DNA of 64,000 nt from Hypericum androsaemum (GCA_963995505.1 OZ023190.1:4978516-5042515), one strand, 5' to 3'. Counted from the stretch's first letter, positions 23,533 through 34,325 are shown. Program-made: numbers and translations. The notes: generated by a model from the sequence alone, not told the origin.

Positions 23533-23831
23533 ATCACGCCATTGGCCTGCCAACACCAGTATCGACTTCGTCCCCACGCGGAATACACTAGGCGAAGCTT
23601 CCTCCAATTTCCTCTTCCTCTTTCCGAAAAGAAAGTTAAATATTAAAACGCGTTACCTTGTTCCTGATCCACGTACATTAAGTATTAACTATTAACCCCA
23701 TGGCTCAGTACAAAAAGAGAATTTAGAAGATTTTCGTTGGCTCGAGACTAAATTAGTCGAGAAAATAGGATAAGACTTCGACTGTTAATAATAACTAAAA
23801 GGAACCTCGAAGGAAAAAAGAGAGAGAGGAG

Positions 23832-25856
23832 ATGGCGGTGTTATCGTTGAACTCGCTGCCGTTGGGGTTCCGGTTCCGGCCGACGGACGAGGAGCTGGTC
23901 AACTTTTACTTGAGGCTCAAGATTAACGGTAACGACCAGGAGGTCTCCGTTATCCGCGAGATCGACGTTTGCAAATCAGAGCCCTGGGACTTGCCCGGTA
24001 ATTTTCCCATTTTCTCTCTCTACTTACTTAGTTAATTAATAATTCGCATTTAATATCGGGTGGTTAATTTTAATTCTTCGTTGATCGTTAGATTTGTCGG
24101 CGGTAAAGACCAGGGACCCGGAGTGGTTGTTCTTCTGCCCGGTTGACCGGAAGTACCCGACCGGGCAGCGGATGAACCGGGCGACCGAGAAGGGGTACTG
24201 GAAGGCGACCGGCAAGGACCGGACGATCAAATCCGGCGGCAACCCGATCGGGATGAAGAAGACGCTCGTGTTCCACTTCGGCCGGGCCCCCAAGGGCCAA
24301 CGGACACACTGGATCATGCACGAGTACCGCGCCACCGAGGACGACCTCGACGGCTCCCACCCCGGCCAGGTTCTAATTCCCAACGGGGTTATTTGGTTCT
24401 GATTTTGAAGTGGAACCGAAGGGTGAAGTTTGTGACTTGTTGTTTTGTGTTGGTGGTGTGTTGTTCAGAATGCGTTTGTGCTTTGTCGTTTGTTCAAGAA
24501 AGATGGGAGCGTGGAAGGGTATGCTGATGAGGTTGGGCCTGAGACGACGGGTGTTTCTTCGCCTACTGTGGCCCAGTCTTCGTTGGAGGTTACGCAGTCC
24601 GAGCCTGTGGCTGTGCAGGCTTCTCCTGGGGCCACTGTGTCTTCTGGTGCGGTTGGTCCGGAGGAGCGTCAAGACACCCGCTTTAATGGTCCCGAGGATG
24701 ACTTTTGGAATGTGAGTTTTGCTGCTTGATTTTTTTTTTAGAATTTGGATGAGGGGATAGATCCGTGATATAGCATTGACTTTGTTGGTGTGTTTTAGTC
24801 TCTTGCCACAGAGGACGTGGAGGAACTCCTGGCCTTGTTTGATGTGCCGACATCAGAGTCTCTTGACAGAGTCTTTCCCTCGCCTATTACAGGACAAGAC
24901 GGTTTGAGATCGAATGACAGTATATGTTCAGGCCATGGAGGGGCACAAGTAGGCAATGTTTGCAGAGGAGCAGATATCAGTACCTCTGAGTTATCGGATT
25001 CATTTCTTGATCTTCAGAATGTCTGTTTTCCTTCTGTACCTAGCAATCCGGGTTCTTTGTTGAAGGATGAGTGCTTTGAGGAAAAGCCTTCTTTACTACA
25101 GATGGAAACTTCAGCTGATGTTGGAAGTTCAGGATTTGGGAATGGCGGCCGGGAAGTGGATTTGTCTGACAATGGCATGCTGCGCCCAATCCATGTATCA
25201 GTTTATGAAGGAAACGAAGCTAATTGCTCTGCTGATACCAAAATCAGACCCGCTGCACTCACCAGTGGTGGTGTTTCTGATACCGGAATCGTCATTAGGA
25301 CTCGTGCTGATCAGCCATGTGCTGAGAATTTTATTTCACAGGGAGTTGCAGAAAGAAGAATCCGTCTCCGAGTCCACCGTAAGTTCCAAGCGCAGCTTGT
25401 TCAATTTGGCAAAACACTAGAAGAGAGTAGATTGAATACAGCTGAATGCATCTCAAAGTCTGCAGTGTCAAAGGTGAGAAATTTGTATGGAGTTGTTGAG
25501 TAACTGCCGAGTTTTCTTTGAGACCAGTAACTAAATTATCAGTCGTATTCGATGTGCAGGAGGTCAAGGTTGAGGAAATGGATGCTGGTGTTGATGAGGA
25601 CAGCAACAAGGTTCTTATTTCCGAGACTGGTCGGATTAAGATATCTCCAGAAGAACTTTTACTGGGCGATGGAGAAGACACAGAGAGAAGAAAAAGTAGC
25701 AGAAAGGTTTCATCCATTTTCTCGAAGGCTTTTCCAGGACATCATCGTTCTCCTCGGTTAATTGCATCACTAAGGGTAGCTGTGTTAATCGTTCTCTTTG
25801 TAACCATAGTAAGCACCTGCAGGTTCCTTGGGTACATTACTGTATGTGCTTCATAA
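23832..25856 (+). CDS. Membrane-tethered NAC transcription factor (NTL type)
   Basis: Five exons: 23832..23997, 24092..24369, 24469..24711, 24799..25473 and 25560..25856, phase-consistent, encoding 552 residues. The NAC DNA-binding domain fills about residues 8-160: [19 protein letters not shown] (A), [13 protein letters not shown] (B), [12 protein letters not shown] and [15 protein letters not shown] (C), [15 protein letters not shown] and [10 protein letters not shown] (D), FVLCRLFKK (E). A hydrophobic helix at about residues 521-546 lies next to the C-terminus. This architecture is that of NAC factors held in a membrane and freed by proteolysis or stress. The start [10 protein letters not shown] and domain sequence resemble the ANAC014/ANAC062/ANAC091 group, recalled from general knowledge rather than a search. 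Exon 1 usually ends CKWEPW; here it is CKSEPW. The upstream DNA holds a purine-rich GAGAGAGAGGAG leader and a G-box. Confidence 0.93.
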
Positions 25857-27280
25857 TGATAATTATTCTGCTCCGGGGACGGGCTTTTAGTGTGTAATAA
25901 TAACTAATTTACACACAGGATAATTCTTCTATGCAGAATAGAATTAATTGGACACATACAAATAATTTTGGTTGAGAATGATAAACCATGCAAGATTCCT
26001 CCAACCGCCCATCTGATCATCGACGGGTCCACGAGTCCAATCTCGGTAATTGGAATCTCCTAATCAGCCTATCCCACATTATTATGGGAAAAAGTCATGG
26101 ATTTATCAAATTAGTCAATTGCCCTCTTTTTGGTCGGACTTGCAAAGCTTGTGCAATAGATAGAATTTGGTGAAAAGGTTTCTCTGGAGTTGAAAGTAAT
26201 TGAGAAAACCATTCAAAGACGAATGGTTTTTGTTATTCGAATTTGAATTAGTCAATGAAGCACGAATAATTATTGGTTGGTGAAAATAGTCTAGGTCCAA
26301 CAAAATGTTGTGTGGCAATTGGATCGTTAAACCAATTATTTATTAATATGAGCCATACTTTTTTTGAAAAACTAATATGAGCCATGCTGGGTCATATCAT
26401 ATGTAGGAGAGTCCTTAGCTGACTCATTTGCACATTATGAAAGTGAAAATTTTATCTCGTCTGTGTCTGTCTGGCTGGAAGTCACCCTGTGGAGCCTCTT
26501 TGAGACCATTTGATAGACCTCTAAAGGTAGGTTCCCTTCAAATATCCTCTCAAAGGAAGGTAGAGGTTTTGATCCCCCCTCAAAAAAAAAGAAAAGAAGG
26601 TAGGTAGGTTTTGATGCGACGGAACTAATTAATTATACTTGTGGTATTTTTTATTTAAAAAATTATTCAAATAGTTGTGTGAACCAGAGAAAATATTCGT
26701 CACTCGACCATATATTTTTAAACTACATAACGACTATTAGCTATAACTATCACTTTTAAAATATTGGATTTCGCGGTTCTTTTCTTTGAATAGATACTAG
26801 CTGGTGTACTTATTTCAATTCTTAAATTTAAAAAACAATTAAAAGAAAAAAAGACCATTTCTCCCACAAATTAAACTACGATAATCCTTTTATAAATACT
26901 CTTTATTCTGTCGTTGGAGCAAGGCATAAATATAAATTGACAAAATTCAAATGTGTAATATGATATAAAAATTTACTCTAAAAATTATTCTTATTATTAA
27001 AATAGCAAAACAAAATTGTGCGAGCTGTGAGTTGCAATTTACAATAGCCCAACAATTATATAGTAACGACTAAGAAACCAATCGTTGACCAAGAACTTTC
27101 CATATAATAGAAGGTCTCAACAATTACGATTTAAAAAGGGATAAAATTATGTTTTGCTATAGCCACATCACCAACACTATGGAGGGGGAAAGGAAGAAGG
27201 CAGGCTAACACCAAAAAGGGCTTTTTCATGGCCTTCAAAATTTATTGAGGGGAAAGGTTAACACTATGGACTAGTTGCAA
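25857..27280. other. Intergenic, AT-rich, no gene recognised
   Basis: This stretch begins with the 3' flank of the NAC gene (poly(A)-signal-like AATAATAACTAATT near 25895). The rest is AT-rich with short A/T runs and only spurious short frames. No domain, RNA gene or transposon end could be assigned. Confidence 0.5.
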
Positions 27281-27440
27281 TAACATTGTACGATCTTCAG
27301 ACAGTAATAAAATTGTACGATCTTCGGACAATCAATGAAGTTGGCGACTCGCTTGTGGTGAAGTCATCCCCATTTGACATGTCGCAGTGAATCCACGCCA
27401 ACTTCATTGACTGCCCGGAGATTGTACAATGTTATTGTTC
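27281..27440 (+). pseudogene. MAPKKK-like kinase fragment in inverted-repeat arrangement (locus A)
   Basis: The right half reads VVKSSPFDMSQ, a stop, then NFIDCPEIVQCY, which resembles kinase subdomains II-IV of MAPKKK proteins. The left half (27281..27340), read on the minus strand, gives NFIDCPKIVQFY followed by a second LKIVQCY. The same kinase segment is therefore present in opposite orientations, separated by about 55 bp. Arms share CAATAACATTGTAC and ATGAAGTTGGCG. A transcript would fold into a stem of about 45 bp. Confidence 0.6.
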
Positions 27441-27791
27441 TTTAACGAGGATGCTGCTCCGAGGGCTCTCCAGTTTGGGTAAACCGGACAATATTTTGGT
27501 AGTCTTGAACCCGAAGCCGAAAAGGAGGAGGCCCGGGGAGAAGCAGAATCAGCAAGAAAGAAGAGAACAGTGCAGAGAAGAAGGAACAGGAGAAGCCTCC
27601 AGAAGAGGCCAAGAAAGAGGGAGGAGAAGGCGACCAAAAGAACAACGCCAACCCAGAAAACAAATAGAAAAAAAACGAAGAGGAGATTAATAAGGAAGGA
27701 TGCGGAGGAGGGGTTATTGGTTTTTGAGAGACTCCCTCCTGCTCCTGAGCTCTTCAACGACGAGAATCCTAATGCTTGCTGCATTTCATAA
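27441..27791 (+). pseudogene. HIPP/kinase chimeric pseudogene, locus A
   Basis: This directly continues the kinase fragment: RMLLRGLSS and then KPDNILVVLN, with the catalytic-loop HxDL part deleted relative to locus B. At about 27511 the sequence becomes the Lys/Glu-rich tail of a heavy-metal-associated isoprenylated plant protein. That region can be read as KKEENSAEKKEQEKPPEEAK before a TAG at 27666. In another frame it ends LPPAPELFNDENPNACCIS, a family-typical C-terminus with CCIS as CaaX farnesylation box. HMA metal-binding domains are absent. Several frameshifts separate the readable parts, so this is a pseudogene despite the preserved CaaX end. Confidence 0.75.
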
Positions 27792-27939
27792 TACATTAAT
27801 ACTTAATATTATTTAATTAAGTTGCTTTGTTTAGTGAGATAAATATTTTTTTTGAAACGGTAAAATTGTTATTCTAAGATAAAATGACACCTGAATATTA
27901 TACCGAGAAAAAATATAACTCCTGTATAATTGTAATTTT

Positions 27940-28620
27940 CTATTTGGTTATCTAGGAACAAGTTTATTTTTGATGATCTTGAACCTGATCATCGAGGTAT
28001 TGTTATTCAAGCCTCTTACTTTTGTGATGAAACTTTGCAGCACTTAGGTTCTATAAGGCACGTCGCTTTAGGTCTCAACTCTACTACAACTTCTTGGACT
28101 GCTCCGGACCTCGGAACCTTGAAGTTCAACTGTGATGCATCCTGGTTCGAAGATTCATCTTCCTCGGGTATTGCATCAGTTGTTAGAAACTCGAATAGCC
28201 TTCTTCTTGAAGGTCAGGTTTCGCGAATAGCAGCTTCCTCTCCACTAGAAGCTGAAATTCTTGCCCTTCAAGCTACTATCAGGCTTATCCAACTTCGCTT
28301 TGATCAAGTGGCAACGACGATCGATACTGATTGTCGGCTAGCATACATCTTCTTGACGGAACCTCACCTTCACGTCCCTTGGCAACTCGAGACGCTAATC
28401 CTGGATCTCCGAGAAGATTTGTGCTTGCTCCCGCTTTGTACCCTTAACCTTATTAGCCGTCTGCAAAATCATATTGCTGATTGGGTTTCCAAGAATTGTA
28501 GACTTGGTACTTTACCTGAGGACTGGCTTAACATCCATCCACTTGAGCTTGATGCTCTTTTGTATTCTGACTTTTCGACCTAGGTCGTTTTAATACTACA
28601 TGATTTTTTTCTCAAAAAAA
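27940..28620 (+). mobile_element. 5'-truncated LINE with RNase H-domain ORF end
   Basis: The insert is bounded by a perfect 16-bp duplication GTATAATTGTAATTTT (27924..27939 and 28621..28636) and ends in a short A run (28614..28620), the hallmarks of target-primed reverse transcription. It has an open frame through to TAG at 28581..28583: IWLSRNKFIFDD, then LKFNCDASWFEDSSSSGIAS, LEAEILALQA, NHIADWVSKN. This is the zinc-binding end plus RVT_3-type RNase H domain of a plant L1-like ORF2. Everything upstream is missing because of 5' truncation. The frame is open, so the insertion is probably not very old. Confidence 0.9.
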
Positions 28621-28636
28621 GTATAATTGTAATTTT

Positions 28637-30024
28637 ATATATAGAGATTGCTTCCCGTAGAACATAAAATTTTCAGCGTGGTTATCACGTGAGGTGGAGT
28701 GGGAAAAGTTTATGAATATGATTAGATGTGATTAATGGTTTGAATTTCATATTTTTTTCAAATAGTTGTGAGTGTTGCATGATCTATTTTTTCCCAAAAT
28801 TTTATTTAAAAAATTAATAATTCAAACTACAACAGTAAAATTACGTAATAAGTGGGATTCTACTCTTAAAATTAACGTATGACTAGTATTTATTTTTTTC
28901 GTCATCCACAAAATTAAAAATAATGGATTATCTCTATTATTCAAAGTCGAACACTCTTATATCATATTTTTTATAATGTTTGATTCTCGATAACAAAAAA
29001 TTTCTAATTAGAATTGATGTAGGATTAATTTTTTTTTTTGGAATTAGAGGATATGTGACTTATGATCTGGATATGCCAAAACAAATAGGAGACATGGGGT
29101 CCAAGAAAACGTGGCAATGGATAACCGATATATTCACGGGTGAATATCCGAATAATTTAAATTTAAAATTTTTAAATTTATCATTATCTGAAGTATTTAA
29201 TTATCTGAATCTAAATTTGATTTAATTAATAAATTATCTAATATCTGAATTTTTAAAAAAAAATAGATAATTTGAATTATCCGATTTATGCAAACAACCG
29301 TTCATCCATGATTTCATTCAAATCAAATTTCCAACGCAACCGAACATACAGCTTTAACTTTTAAAATTAATCAAACAACGGGAACAAAATTTGCTTAATT
29401 AATTGGACATTTATATTATTCACCACATACACTACTTTATGCAGGAGACAATATATCCTCGTATTTTTTTTCTCTTTACTGACTCCGACTCTCATAAATT
29501 CAAATTTGAATCACATAATTTCATGATACTATTTTAACCGTTAAGATTAAAATTGGTTTGTTATAAGTGGTATTATTTTCAAAATTGCAGTCCAACTGGT
29601 CAAGTTCTTACTCGATATTGAGATAGGGTCATTATTATACCAAAACTCGAAAGATGGTTGGACCGATGATGGTCAACATATTAATTGATGGTCCAACAGG
29701 TTAGACCAACCAGTTTACCTGATTGAAATGACACTGTTTACTCGGTTACACTGGTCGTTTGATTGAAAGCCATTAGAAGCAAGAGAAGAACAGCTCAGTT
29801 TTGGACCCAAGAAAACTCTAATCCACATGACGTATCAACCGAACCCAATTCCGAATCAATTCCGTCTTCTTGGCCAAAATTGGAATCAGGGTGGGATGCA
29901 ATTTTTTATCCGAGTAAACCCATTTATCAAAAGTTTGTCAATGTGAGAACCGTTACATCAATGCGGGAGTTCCAACTTCTGAAGTAGCCATAGCAAACGT
30001 CACTTTATGAGGCTAAACTCTTTT
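28637..30024. other. Segmental duplication, copy A flank
   Basis: This gene-free DNA matches 34380..34965 and 35680..35735 in several blocks: CATCCACAAAATTAAAA (28903/34392), ATGTGACTTATGATCTG (29052/34516), ACAGCTTTAACTTTTAAAAT (29349) and CACATGACGTATCAACC (29824/35690). It continues the duplication that begins at the HIPP/kinase locus. Block 29808..29820 is the empty version of the LINE insertion site at 34966. The short open frames inside are not conserved in copy B. Confidence 0.65.
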
Positions 30025-30156
30025 TGAAGTAGCGTAGTAGAAGTAAAAATAAAATATATGGATAACGAAAGAGAAATGCTCTTTCACGAAACCCTCGGGG
30101 TTATTCAATATTCAACTCTCAATCATGACATCAAAACTATGAGCTATCTCGCAGGG

Positions 30157-30897
30157 TCAATTCAAAATAACTAGATAAATATCTAACAAATATAAATATA
30201 ATGTGCCTACGTCAGGCTCCCTCTCGCGGGTTGAGTTTGTCCTCAAGAGAATGCATATGATAAGAAGCCAGCGTGACAAATCTACAGTATCACCTTTCAG
30301 CACATTCGAATGACGTGGATGCACTTGATATCTTCCTTCCCAGCAAAATAAGTACTTCGACATCAAGTAAGCACGACCTTTCTGTAAGGCATAAGTCAAT
30401 AGCTCGTGTCGTAGAACATAACTTTCTTCATCCTTCAAGCTATTCCACATGTTGATCAAGAGAGATTCTCCAACATATTCAAATTCATCAACACCAAGAA
30501 AATCAATATGCTCGACACAATCAACCTGGCAATCATGGGTGATAGGGTTCATGGGCTTATTCACCAACACATCAATCTTAACACAATCTTCAAGCCTATA
30601 ATCACCAATAATATGCGCAGAACAAGGAGTTGCACAATTTACCAAACTAGAGGCATCCTCAAATAAATCGTTGGAAAATGTACCAAAGTCGTCCCAAGTA
30701 AAATTCTCATTAACACGTTGAAGTTCAGGCTTGCACTCAATAAGCTTAACTTCTCGGGTCAAAGTCTCTTCAGTAGATTCAATCCCAGGCTTCAACTCGA
30801 TAGGCTTAGCTTCATTTGTCAATATCTTTAAACCGGGTTTCATCTCATCTTTCACCTCAACCAACTTAGTTTCCTCAATGCTATAATATTCATCCAA
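30157..30897 (-). CDS. Retroelement ORF of unknown function (246 residues)
   Basis: An open frame between gag and the 3' LTR of the Gypsy-like element. The N-terminal 60 residues consist of repeated Lys/Glu/Pro units (IELKPGIES, LIECKPELQ). The middle contains DFLGVDEFEYVGE. I see no protease, RT or integrase motif. Its end runs into the left LTR. It probably belongs to the element rather than being a host gene. Confidence 0.4.
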   Translation of the reverse strand: MDEYYSIEETKLVEVKDEMKPGLKILTNEAKPIELKPGIESTEETLTREVKLIECKPELQRVNENFTWDDFGTFSNDLFEDASSLVNCATPCSAHIIGDYRLEDCVKIDVLVNKPMNPITHDCQVDCVEHIDFLGVDEFEYVGESLLINMWNSLKDEESYVLRHELLTYALQKGRAYLMSKYLFCWEGRYQVHPRHSNVLKGDTVDLSRWLLIICILLRTNSTREREPDVGTLYLYLLDIYLVILN

Positions 30898-30920
30898 AAA
30901 ATGATCACATCTCGCTTGAA

Positions 30921-31214
30921 CTATATCAAGAATCTCATCTTCAAATTAAGGAAAAGCTTATATACGATTAGATCCCTCATTAAGAACCATCGAGAAATTT
31001 TTTTCTTACCTTCTCGTTCTCTATGAGACTGCAGTGTCAACCACCAAAGTCGAAGATGACCATGTAATCGTGCAACAATAAGCTTTGTACTATATGAACC
31101 CGAAAGCTCTTGCATAACAAAATATACTTGCACATTTGTAAGCCATTGTATGAAATCTCTCTTCGATATCCACTCATCAATTGAATGAATATCACTCAAA
31201 GTAGGAATATGCAT
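30921..31214 (-). pseudogene. Gypsy-type gag fragment
   Basis: The frame contains FIQWLTNVQVYF, KLIVARLHGHLRLWW and KKISRWFLMRDLIVYKLF. The F..WL..V...F, then K...A..L.G.A..WW, then I..W..M...L spacing is that of plant Ty3/Gypsy gag (retrotrans_gag). It is short and ends before a zinc knuckle. Confidence 0.6.
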
Positions 31215-31895
31215 GCTTGTAAATAAGTTAATTCATCTTCATATCAATCCAGCCCTTCAATGTGACCAATCTGTAATTTCTAAAACCTTCTTGAACCAAA
31301 CTGTAATTTTAACTAGTCGCAAATTCTGAGTCAGTCATTAAGCTCTCCCCGGATTCACCAAACAGCCCTCAAATCTCGATAAATTACCAAATGATCCCAA
31401 TATTTTTTCCAATTCTCAATCTGACCCAAAAATTCCCAATTCAACAATCCTAACCCTAAATTGTGAAAAGGGGGTGACTCACAAAACATTCAACACCACA
31501 ATGGGCGACAACTGTGCAGGGAGGGCCGAGGGACTCGGTTGGATGGTGGCGGTACTGAAGTGGTGGCGAGACGAGGTCAGCGGCTCGTCGGGGAGCTGCG
31601 TCGGTCTTCTCTAGGAAACCCTCGGTCAGGTTCTCTCCAATAACCAGCGGGCCTCTTTGAAAAGTCTAGAGCGGCATTGAGGAGGTCTATCGTGGGGGCG
31701 GGATCCACCGGATTGGGTTGGCCAGCCGGTTGCTGGGCTTGCGGCAGTGAGCAGGCTTATGACGCCGGCGGGTTTTCACCCAAACCCAAAAATGAATATG
31801 CTACTTTTTTTTTCTTTTTCTATTTTTTGATTTTTTTGTAGAACAACAAATCAAAACTTCACCGGGTAGAAAGAACTCCGATCATAAACGACAAA

Positions 31896-31907
31896 GCTCT
31901 GATACCA
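31896..31907 (-). other. Primer-binding site of Gypsy-like element
   Basis: TGGTATCAGAGC on the minus strand, two bases inside the LTR end. Confidence 0.8.
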
Positions 31908-32481
31908 CCTGACATAGCATAGCAGAAGCAAAAATAAAATGTATGGATATGACAGATCCAATATAGAAACTGTCTAGATAAATCTAGATCAAAAGGGGCT
32001 CAATGCATCGCCTAGCTCTCTAGGGTTGTCTCAAGGACGGGTTGAGCGTGTCACTGCTTGATGAAGAAAAAAGGATTGAAAATATACGACTCGACCGCAA
32101 AGAAAGAGAAACGCTCTTTCACGAAATCCTCGAGGTTATTCAATATTCAACTCTCAATCATAACATCAAAACTACGAACTACCAATCCTTATATAGAGCT
32201 AGGTTAATTCTAGAATCCTAAACAATTTATAACACCTAATTAACTGATAAATAATAATCAAATCGTAGATAAAAATCTCTCAAAATAACTAGATAAATAT
32301 CTAATAAATATAACGAGCCTACGTCACTTTCCTAGGGCTATTTTTCCCTAGTAAATTTTGTTGCGTCAGTGTTTTGACGAGGCAGGCGTTCGCAACTTCT
32401 AGAAATTGTATATATTGAGAAAATGAGTTTTACCGGGGAATCTTGCTCTAGGTTTTATATATTACTTATAATAAACTTCAC

Positions 32482-32882
32482 TTGTCAAAAAAAAAGGAAA
32501 AATTACTCTCAAGTCCCTCGGGTTTGCTTAAATATATTCAAAAGTTCCTCCTGTTCACAAAATATATTCCTACGTCTCTCGATTTTATTATACTTTTGGG
32601 TCCCTAAATGAGTTTTTTTCTTTTTTTGTCATTGAAATGATAAAAATATCCTTAAAACAAAATTTTTTTGGGACATCATCAATTTTTTTATTTTTTGTCC
32701 TAAGGGTATTTTCATCATTTCATTGACAAAAATGAAAAAAAGAACTGCTAACGTGCGCCAGGGACCCAAAAGTATAATAAAATCAAACTAGAGGGACTTA
32801 GGAATGTATTTTGTGAACAAGAGGGACTTTTGAGTATATTTAAACAAATCCGAGAGAGTTGAGAGTAATTTTCCCAAAAAAC
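32482..32882. mobile_element. Long-TIR MITE-like element, about 400 bp
   Basis: The left arm GGAAAAATTACTCTCAAGTC ... CTTTTGGGTCCCT (about 32487..32615) is the reverse complement of about 32755..32880. Arms of roughly 125 bp are separated by an AT-rich core with no coding capacity. Target duplication not resolved. Confidence 0.65.
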
Positions 32883-33420
32883 AACTTCTGAAGTAGCCAT
32901 ACAAGTCAAATTCCATGTTGTAGATGCGAACTTTATGGCACTCTTTTTCTCTCTCGCGGGTTTCCCATGTGGTTTTACCACTGTGAAGTTTTGACAAAGT
33001 TTGCGGTTGCAACTTCGTATGAAAAAATTCAATCTCGAGTAACAATTGTAAATAATATTTAGTGAAATAAAATTTTTTTTATAACAAGATACGAACTTTA
33101 TGCATAATAATCCCTTTGAAAAGAAAAATGTGTGCAACAAAAAAATTGGTTACCAATGAATACTTGCTGTAACATTATAAGGAAGAAATGAGGATTTAAC
33201 TTAAAGTCATCAGAGTTTAAACCCCGGTTGTGAGAAGATTTTACTTATAAAAAACAAGGAATATTGTTTAATTTATAATAGTAGTCGAGCTGTGTCCAGT
33301 TTCCAGGACTAGTTTTACAAAGCCTAGGCCAATAAGAATAACTCGAGCAACTTCATATATGTAAATTCATTATCTAAACAATATGCAAAAATAATCAATT
33401 TTAAGTGTTAAAGTATATTA

Positions 33421-33473
33421 AAATCTTGTTAATTAAATGAACCATAAAATCTTGTTAATTAAATGAACCATCA
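33421..33473 (+). repeat. 26-bp tandem duplication
   Basis: AAATCTTGTTAATTAAATGA and the following bases occur twice in direct succession. Confidence 0.85.
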
Positions 33474-33621
33474 TAACAGAACATAATGATAGAATCATTG
33501 TATAGAATCACGTTAATTTATCTCCGAAACGTGTGACCTCTAGGCCGTCAAATTGATCAGAAACTAACAACTGATCGTCCATCCTCTTTGCGCCTTCCTC
33601 ATTTCAATCTCTTACTGAAAT

Positions 33622-34325
33622 ATGGGTGAAGAAGCTAAGCAGGTGCAATTAAAATTTTTCTCTAATGTTGCATCTATATTACCATGTAGCCAAACAATTT
33701 AGTAACTTGGTTCTCTGTTTTGCTACGTTGGTCATCATATCCTTTTCCATTGTTGTTTAACGTAGGAGGAGCCTGCGCCACCCGCGGAGGAGAACAACGT
33801 ATCCGAACTCGTGGATGAGAGAGAGTCCTTGGAGCAGCATGCTCGGAATTCGTTAACTTCGGCTTCGCGCAATCTCCTTCTCGGGGTACCGGTATCCCGG
33901 AGGAGATTGCCCGAAGCCAAAGTTAAAAAATTCACGAGAATGCTTCTCCAAGGGCTCTCTCTCATCGACAAGTTCGGGTACGTGCACTTTGACCTGAAGC
34001 CGGACAATATTTTGGTGTTCTTGAACCGGAACCGGAACCCGAAAAGGAGGAGGACGGGGGAGAAGCACAACCAGCGGCTGGTGAAGAGAAGAAAGAAGAG
34101 AACAATGCAGAGAAGAAGGAAGAGGAAAAACCTCGGGAAGAGGCCAAGAAAGAGGGAGGAGATGGTGATCAAAAGGACAACGCCAACCCAGAAAACAACG
34201 ATATAACAACGAAGAAGGGATTAATAAGGAAGGATCACGAGGAGAGGTTATTGGTTTTTTAAAGACTCCCTCTTGCTCCTGAGCTCTTCAGCGACGAGAA
34301 TCCTAATGCTTGTTGCATCTCGTGA
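33622..34325 (+). pseudogene. HIPP/kinase chimeric pseudogene, locus B
   Basis: Exon 1 (33622..33642) encodes MGEEAKQ and is followed by a GT intron. Exon 2 starts at 33766 with EEPAPPAEENN, a typical HIPP N-terminus. At about 33797 it is replaced by MAPKKK-like sequence, first inverted, then direct: FTRMLLQGLSLIDKFGYVHF with FDLKPDNILVF, kinase subdomains VIa-VIb. From 34023 the HIPP frame resumes as EPEPEPEKEEDGGEAQP, the Lys/Glu-rich linker, and finally LPLAPELFSDENPNACCIS with CaaX box and TGA at 34323. A TAA near 34258, where locus A has GAG, stops the frame shortly before the CaaX end. No HMA domain remains. The kinase insert destroyed the metal-binding function. The transcript is potentially still made, because the HIPP start and first intron are preserved. 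Confidence 0.8.
33797..33984. repeat. Inverted duplication of a kinase fragment (hairpin, almost no loop)
   Basis: 33797..33890 read backwards (GAAGTTAACGAATTCCGAGC, TCTCTCTCATCCACGAGTTC) aligns over about 95 bp at roughly 80-85% identity with 33889..33984 (AAAGTTAAAAAATTCACGAG, TCTCTCTCATCGACAAGTTC). The symmetry centre is GGTACC at 33885..33890. Both arms derive from the same kinase exon. RNA across it would form one long, slightly mismatched stem. Confidence 0.85.

Larger units (their letters stand above)
30025..32326 (-). mobile_element. Short Ty3/Gypsy-like LTR element, non-autonomous
   Basis: The element lies on the minus strand. The right-hand LTR (31910..32326, 417 bp) begins TGACATAGCATAGCAG on the + strand and ends GCCTACGTCA. 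A primer-binding site GCTCTGATACCA (reverse complement of TGGTATCAGAGC) is at 31896..31907. The left-hand LTR (30025..30214) is the same sequence with two internal deletions. A purine tract (CGAGAGGGAGCC on the minus strand) abuts it. Flanks CTTTT and CTTTC could be a decayed 5-bp target duplication. Only gag-like coding sequence is present, no polymerase. Confidence 0.75.

Noticed and set aside
27404..27796. Hydrophobic open frame on the minus strand over the HIPP tail (also 33735..34172)
   Set aside because: It is the antisense of Lys/Glu-rich codons (GAG/AAG give Leu/Phe/Ser runs), so a shadow of the HIPP linker.
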